Shown here: piece by piece, positions 57,971-64,000 of the stretch | Numbering within the stretch: position 1 is the first letter of the stretch | Layout of the letters: every line of letters starts with the position of its first letter | NCBI RefSeq assembly: GCF_000004075.3 | Contig: NC_026661.2 | Span: 5,230,058-5,294,057 of the forward strand | Direction: 5' to 3' | DNA from: Cucumis sativus | Lineage: Eukaryota > Streptophyta > Magnoliopsida > Cucurbitales > Cucurbitaceae | DNA length: 64,000 bases | Notes under the pieces: generated by a model | Told to the model about the DNA's origin: nothing | Databases searched by the model: none | The model's input: only the letters and a program-made list of their open reading frames with translations | Position numbers and translations under genes: made by a program

Positions 57971-60621
57971 ATGAATTTCAGAAACTTTGAGGATATCCCA
58001 CCAGGAGAAGGCCCTATGGCTAAGGCACAAGGAAATTTCACATTGACCAGACAGCCTTCCATATACTCTTTAACCTTTGATGAATTTCAGAACACTTGGA
58101 ATGGACTTGGAAAGGATGTCGGTTCGATGAATATGGATGAACTTCTTAAAAACATATGGACTGCCGAAGAGTCTCAGGCTGTAACATCTGCAGGTGCTGC
58201 TACGGGCGGAGCTGGAATCACGAATGGTGGGAACTTGCAGAGGCAAGGTTCGTTAACTTTACCCAGGACCATTAGTCAGAAAACGGTCGATGAAGTTTGG
58301 AAAGACTTGAGTAAAGAGAATACTAGTGTTAACGAAGGAAATGGAATCGAACCAATGCCAGCTCGACGACAACCGACATTAGGGGAAGTGACTTTGGAGG
58401 AGTTTTTAGCTAGAGCAGGAGTGGTAAGAGAAGAACCTCCACATATTGAGGAGCGGCCATTTAACTGTGGATTTTATGGTGGATTATCAAGAGAAGACAA
58501 CAATGGTAGTTTGGCTCTTGGGATGTTCATGGGAAATCAGATAACTGAGAACAAAAATATGGTTTCTAATCAGAATCAAAATCCAGTGTTTTTAGGGACA
58601 GGAGTTGTAAGGTCTTCTCAGCCGCAGCAGCAACAGCAGCCACTTTTTCCCAAACCAGCTAATGTGACCTTTGCTTCTTCAATGAATTTAGTGAACAATC
58701 CCCAGCTTACCAATGGATCTGGGACTAATTTGGTTGTGGCCCCAAAACCTCCTTTGCATGATGCATTAATTCAAGGCACGGGCATTGGTGCGATCGGCTT
58801 AGGCACGAGAGGTGTAACTGTTGCTTCAAGATCTCCTACAAGTACAATATCATCTGATGTGATTACAAAATCCAGCATTGAGGCGTCTTCATTTTCACCC
58901 GTTCCATTTTCATTTGGCCGGGGTCGGCGAAGCAGTGGAGCTCTGGAGAAAGTGGTCGAGAGGAGACAACGAAGAATGATAAAGAACAGAGAGTCAGCTG
59001 CAAGATCACGGGCTCGTAAACAGGTAGCTATGCTAATGGTCATCATAGAACTGATACACTATTTAACTATGAAATGCTCTTTGCTATTTGCCTTGGTTTT
59101 TCAAAGTAATATTCATCTATTTTACTCTTTCTTAGGACTCGTTTTATAGTAGTGAGCCACACAAAAAGCTTCTAACCCAATGAAATTCTTGTGTTTTACT
59201 CCATTTAGCTTCCCAAGTCTTCTAGTCAAAATATTATGGATGGATTCCTTATATTATGCCTGTAAAACTTGCAGCAGCTTCAGTCAATTGATGGTAAATT
59301 CCACAATATTTTATTGTTTTGATCTTTAAGATATCTTGCATTTCCAATGCTGTGCAAAGATAAAGATTCACACTTATGCTGAAATGATTTATCTAGGGAA
59401 ATTTCTTCGGTAAGTGAAAGTTCTAAACATGACAGGAGAAACAGGCTGAGAAAGTCATGAACTCAAGAAAAAGAAAAACACAGTGACCTTTATAACTACT
59501 ATTTTCCCCTGCCATAACAAAGACAACTATTAGAATCCAGAATAGAACAAACATATATTGAAATATGGAAGAATCGACTAATTTGAGAAAATTGGATTTA
59601 TCCTAAAACCATTTTCTTGAACTTATTCACCTGTGATTTACAAAATATGTAAATCCTATACTTAATACTTTTGTTTTAAAGATAAGCATCCACATGAAAG
59701 TATACTCTGCAAGTTATATTATGAGTTAAGTTTAATGTTATTTTCTTTGAATTGGTATGCATGGCCATTTTATGTGTCATGTACATCGATCCCATTAACA
59801 TCAATGATCTGGTACACCTCGTTGATGACACAAGATGTAGGCCATAGAGAGAAGTATGATTTTCTAAATTCCCAAATGATAGAAGTGTAACTTACAATCA
59901 TCACTCGTATTTGAATTGAACTCTGCAGGTTTACCGAATAAAATGTGTTCTTGAGTGATGGTCTTAACGTATTTTTTTGGTGCTGCCAACTATTTTGGAA
60001 CTGGAACTATTGAAAGAAGATCTTTGAATTTATTTTGATTGAGTTGAGTTATAAAGTCTAAAGTTGGGAAGTTTATGTTTAGTGTGCATGATAGTGAGAT
60101 GCAGTCTCTTGTAAACTGTGTAAAAAAAGAAAGAAAAAGGAAAATAAAGAATTCTTTGATAAATGTCAAACTTCAATAGTGAAGTTAACTTATTCAACAT
60201 CCATTTAAAAAGGTTTACACGTTTGAAATTCTATTTCAGGCTTACACCTTGGAACTTGAAGCAGAAGTTGCAAAACTCAAAGAAATGAACCAAGAGTTGC
60301 AGAAGAAACAGGTATATTACATTTCAAAGAATGATTTTATTTGGTATTGCATGGATAAAGCAACCATCTTAACCTCCATTTTTTATGCATCTTATCACCT
60401 GCAGAGAGAGATAATGGAGACACAGAAAAATCAGGTTCATGTTTCTCTGTTCTGACTCAAACTGCCAACTAGTTTGTTTTGAAACCTGCGTACTTAAACA
60501 CTCAAACTTTCATTTTAACCCTTTCCTTTCCCTTTTCTTTTTACAGGTTTTGGAGAAGATGAAATATCAGTTGGGCGGCAAAAGATTCTGCTTGAGAAGA
60601 ACACTGACTGGCCCATGGTAG
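57971..60621 (+). CDS. ABF/AREB-type bZIP transcription factor (4 coding exons)
   Basis: Coding exons are 57971-59023, 60240-60311, 60405-60434 and 60547-60621, giving 409 residues, close to Arabidopsis ABF2. These factors bind ABRE (ACGTG) sites and are switched on by SnRK2 kinases in ABA signalling. Conserved regions in order are C1 (LTRQPSIYSLTFDEFQ at 25-40, then DELLKNIW), C2 (RQGSLTLPRT at 91-100), C3 (RQPTLGEVTLEEFLARAG at 133-150), the bZIP basic region at about 328-351 (NRESAARSRARKQ) and C4 at the end (LRRTLTGPW). RQPS30, RQGS94 and RQPT136 are RxxS/T kinase sites. The leucine zipper is split over three short exons, one only 30 bases long. The Met at 57971 is the first ATG of the leader. 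A Gln run lies near residue 220. Confidence 0.94.
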
Positions 60622-61564
60622 AGGTGCCATGATGAGTTGTCAAATTTAGTTATAGTGTCTGAAACCAGCACAGAAGCAGTGTGTAAAAAAAGGCTTAGAC
60701 TGTGTGTTTCTAATCTGATTTCAAGTTTAGAGATAGATTGGTAGCTGTAGATAACGAAGTTCGAGTACCGGTATGTAGATAGCTTACAGAAAGCAGAGTT
60801 GAGCTATATGTTGTATAAATGATCCTTCTGTATTCTAATGGTTGTTTGCTTGGATCTTTGACCTCTGTATCATCAAAATGGTTGTTTATAGTTTGCCTAA
60901 CCATTTCCTCTATCAAATTGAAGCATGTCTTTTCAAGCATCCAAGTATCAGTACCCGGTTTGAAATTGCTGTTTGGCATATCCCTTACCTGAATCAAAGC
61001 TAAAGCAAAAGATAATGATAATGTGGCAAAAAGATTGCTACTCAAAACAAAGGCTTTTACTGCAGCATAACTATCTGCTTAATACTTCAAAATGGGGGGA
61101 AACCCCAGTAGGTTACTAGAATAATGTGCATACAGAGCTCAAGGAAAGAAGTTTTTGGTTCATGCTTTCATAATGAACCTTCGTCGCACAATCCACTTAT
61201 AAGTGTTTGTGCCCCATCTTCCTAGTCAAAACAGCTGCGTGAATCAACTCCAATCCAAATTTCATCCAGCAGTAGTTGCGCACACACAACTCCGTAAACG
61301 TACTCATCTACTTGTGTTCATACTTTATTTCTGCCAACATAAAATCAAACTGCACAATGCTTGAAGCGATGCAGCTCACAATCACAGCGATCACCAACCA
61401 CTTTTTAAAAGATAGTCTTCCAGAGAATAAAACGGTTGGATATGCTCCTCTCTAAGATCGTTTCTTTGATTAGTTGGAAAAGGTGCAGGCGAGGGCAGTG
61501 TTAACTGTATCGAGCACTATCCATTACTCAAAAATCACTTGCATAAGAACCTGGGACCAGTGCA
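60622..61564. other. Spacer between convergent bZIP and DJ-1 genes
   Basis: 3' flanks of both genes. The open frame at 60710-61045 on minus has no family likeness. Nothing else was seen. Confidence 0.55.
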
Positions 61565-64000
61565 TCATCCCACTCGGGGATACTCAAAAACTAAACCTTC
61601 TGCTACACTTCTTGCTCTTGCATGGCCAAAAAGCTTGCTTACAACAGCCAATGCAAAATCTATTACATTGTAAAACCCCTTGCTTGTTATCAATTTCCCA
61701 TCGATAATTACTTTTGCAGTATCTACTTTGGTTGACTCAGTTTCCAGAGATGGATGAGCAACAGCTCTCTTGTCCTGTTTGGCAATAGAAATGCTAAGCT
61801 TGTGCTATGATGGTATAGGAGCAGAAAGATGGTAGATCGTATATGGCTTTCATATTATACCTTCAGTAGACCCTGTTTGAACAGGACTGCAGGTGAAGAG
61901 CAAACTGCACCGTATATCCTTTGGGCATTATCTTGCTCTTTGAGCATCTTTTTAAGGATCCGGGATTTGTTCAACCGTTCATCTGCTGCAGCTCCCCCCT
62001 GAGTTTTTTTGGCAGAAACTGTGACATTGAGTTGAAATGAAAGAAATATCTTAAAGCATTTAAGGCCAAGCAAAGTACAAGAGTAAGAAATTTTATTAAA
62101 ATGACAGGCCAGGAAAGAAAATTATGATGCACTTGCATGATAAGCAAGGCATGCATAAAATTACTGATTAAGAAATAACTTAGGCCCCACATAATAACCA
62201 TTTTGTTTTTGTTTTTAAAAATTAAGCCTACTGACACTATTTCCACATTCAACTTTCTTCCTTTATTGTATACTTTTTACTAATGGTTTAAAAAAACCAA
62301 GCAAAAATTTGAAAACTAAAAGTAGCTTTTAAAAGAATGCTTTTGATTTTGCAATTTGGCAAAGAATTCAACCATTATACTTTAGAAGGAAGTAAATCAT
62401 GATATGAAATGGGAAGGAAGTAGGCTTAATTTTTTAAAATGAAAACAAAAAATGAACTGATTACCAACCAGGAATTTACTAATGCAACAAGCCAGCAAAT
62501 AGGCTAAGAGATTCCATAAACAGACCACACCTACTGAAGCAACTAGCTGTAAATTAAGGCCAGAGATATGTTGACTGTTTTATTGAAATGTGTAACTAAA
62601 GCCAATGTACTTTAGATACTTCATCGACCTTACCGGAAGAATAATTAGATCATACGTTGATTCTACAGCTTCTTTAATCAACTTGTCAGCAACAACTTTT
62701 GTTCCCGTTGATGTCAATATCTGAAGGGACTTTTCAACTGAAGCAATCACTACATCCACCTTAGCACGCCGCAAAATATCTGCAATGGTTACTAGTTCAA
62801 TCCCTTGAGAGCCATTTGCAATTGGGATAAGAACCTGAACAAGGAAATAAAAATCACGTTGGATAAAAAAATCTATGCACATATCCTCTACTGTAATCTA
62901 TGATTTTCAGACACATCTTGTCCCATTCTATTTGTAGTCTAATTACTGGAATGATATACTGCCTATCGAAACAAAACCTTGAGGAATGTTTTGTATCATC
63001 TGATGTTGGAAGTTAAATTTAACATCAAAGTTGAAAACTTCCTTGTAGAACATAAACACATATTTACATTTCCATTCTTTTTTTCTGTTTTTCCAGTACA
63101 GAAAATAGTAATGAAAGAAAGTTTATATCAAGAGATACCCCCAAACAAATCTAGTTTATTTAGAAAAATGTAATGAACGACAATTATACACAATTGGATA
63201 AACAGCCATAGAATGATTCCATTATAATGACAAATTAACTATAATCTTGATCTTGCTTTTTACATACGCAGTTGTATGCTGATTCTTAATCACTAGATTC
63301 AAAGACAAATCTATCGTTTGGAATAACTCAGACTCAAGGCCTTCAAATAAAAAAGAAAAGTTTAAGCAACTTACACGAGGAGTATGATCAACAGACCAGT
63401 CAACTTTGTTGAATTCTTCCTTTCGAGGACAGTCACTCTCCGAATCCATCAGCTGACATAAGAACGCAATCCAAGCAATTTAGTAATAGAATGAGCAAGC
63501 TTGAGAATTTCACAAAGGAAAGCTTCATATAGAGAGAACAATCCCGCAGGGGGGGAAAATTGACCAGGAATTCTGAATGTTCAGTCCAAATGTGAAGATT
63601 ACAAGTGATAAGATACCTAATGATATTGTTTGGGTGCCACAACGAAAACAAAAAATATTCAAGAAAATGTTAATGGAAGATTAGCAATAAAACCTCACCA
63701 GTAGTTCTCCAACATCCTTAGCAACTGACTCTCCATAGAGCTGCTCAACTAAAGCTAAGGCAAACCCAAAAGTAGTTCCGGGGCCGCGGCTTGTTGTGAG
63801 CTCTCCTGACACTTGAATACTTGATTGAACAGCCCAAAATGTTGGGAGCTTGTCAGTGAATGCAGGGTGACAAGTAGTCTTGCACAACAAACTACACCAT
63901 CATTAGCAAATCTAAATACATTCATATATTCAAATAAACTAGATGAATCCTAGTTTGGATACATTGGCAACCTACCTGCTTTCTTCTTAAAAGACCCCAC
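61565..64000 (-). CDS. DJ1: DJ-1 family protein (two-domain plant type), 3' part
   Basis: Exons, read on minus, are >64000-63976 (cut by the window), 63878-63699, 63452-63375, 62834-62634, 61998-61861 and 61774-61565, all GT-AG with matching phase. Plant DJ-1 proteins hold two tandem DJ-1/PfpI domains and act as glyoxalase-like or stress-protective proteins in the cytosol or plastid. The visible part starts at the end of domain 1 (WGLLRRKQ, then [16 protein letters not shown] and [12 protein letters not shown]). A linker ([24 protein letters not shown]) follows, then domain 2 ([24 protein letters not shown]). Domain 2 has the nucleophile-elbow Cys in [12 protein letters not shown] and ends [19 protein letters not shown]. 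The domain 1 Cys lies beyond the window. The transit peptide, if any, cannot be seen. Confidence 0.9.

Overview
This is a plant nuclear window. Genes are widely spaced in AT-rich DNA, introns are short with GT-AG borders, several genes sit in the usual plant single-copy arrangement, and leaders carry plant promoter signs (TGGGCY site II motifs, telo-boxes, G-box/ABRE cores). The protein sequences look like a eudicot and most like a cucurbit (Cucumis or a relative). The species call is an inference from general recognition, not from a search.

Layout. At 5-664 is the 3' end of a leucine-rich-repeat extensin-like wall protein. At 4330-5292 (minus) is an intronless IRX15-type DUF579 xylan gene. 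From 5.3 to 12.3 kb there is no protein gene I can support, but 10868-11065 folds like an RNase P/MRP RNA core, and 6921-6946 is a tiny relic of a UGT73 gene. From 12.3 to 25.3 kb lies a family-1 glycosyltransferase cluster of the UGT73 type: one intact gene and one pseudogene on plus, then four intact genes on minus. The pseudogene has internal deletions and a short tRNA/SINE-like filler.

From 27 kb on the content is housekeeping and regulatory: a chloroplast CBSX protein (27120-28599, minus, 8 exons), a poly(A)-binding protein (32466-35839, plus, 9 coding exons), the ER E3 ligase SUD1/DOA10 (37480-42518, minus, 9 exons), a WSD1-type wax ester synthase/DGAT (45191-47697, minus, 6 exons), 40S ribosomal protein S16 (51798-52232, plus), an ABF/AREB-type bZIP factor (57971-60621, plus, 4 coding exons plus a leader intron) and the 3' part of a DJ-1 gene (61565 to the window end, minus). 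I built the exon models by hand from reading frame continuity, GT-AG borders and family conservation; all intron phases agree.

Functional themes. The UGT cluster is a tandem specialised-metabolism locus. SUD1/CER9 and WSD both bear on surface lipids in other plants (SUD1 on cutin/wax and sterol regulation, WSD on wax esters), but their closeness here may be chance. PABP and RPS16 are translation genes with matching telo-box leaders. The points most worth a second look are the RNase P/MRP-like RNA, the scrambled exon-8 copies inside a PABP intron, the filler-repaired UGT pseudogene and the stop-free, in-frame intron in the WSD gene.
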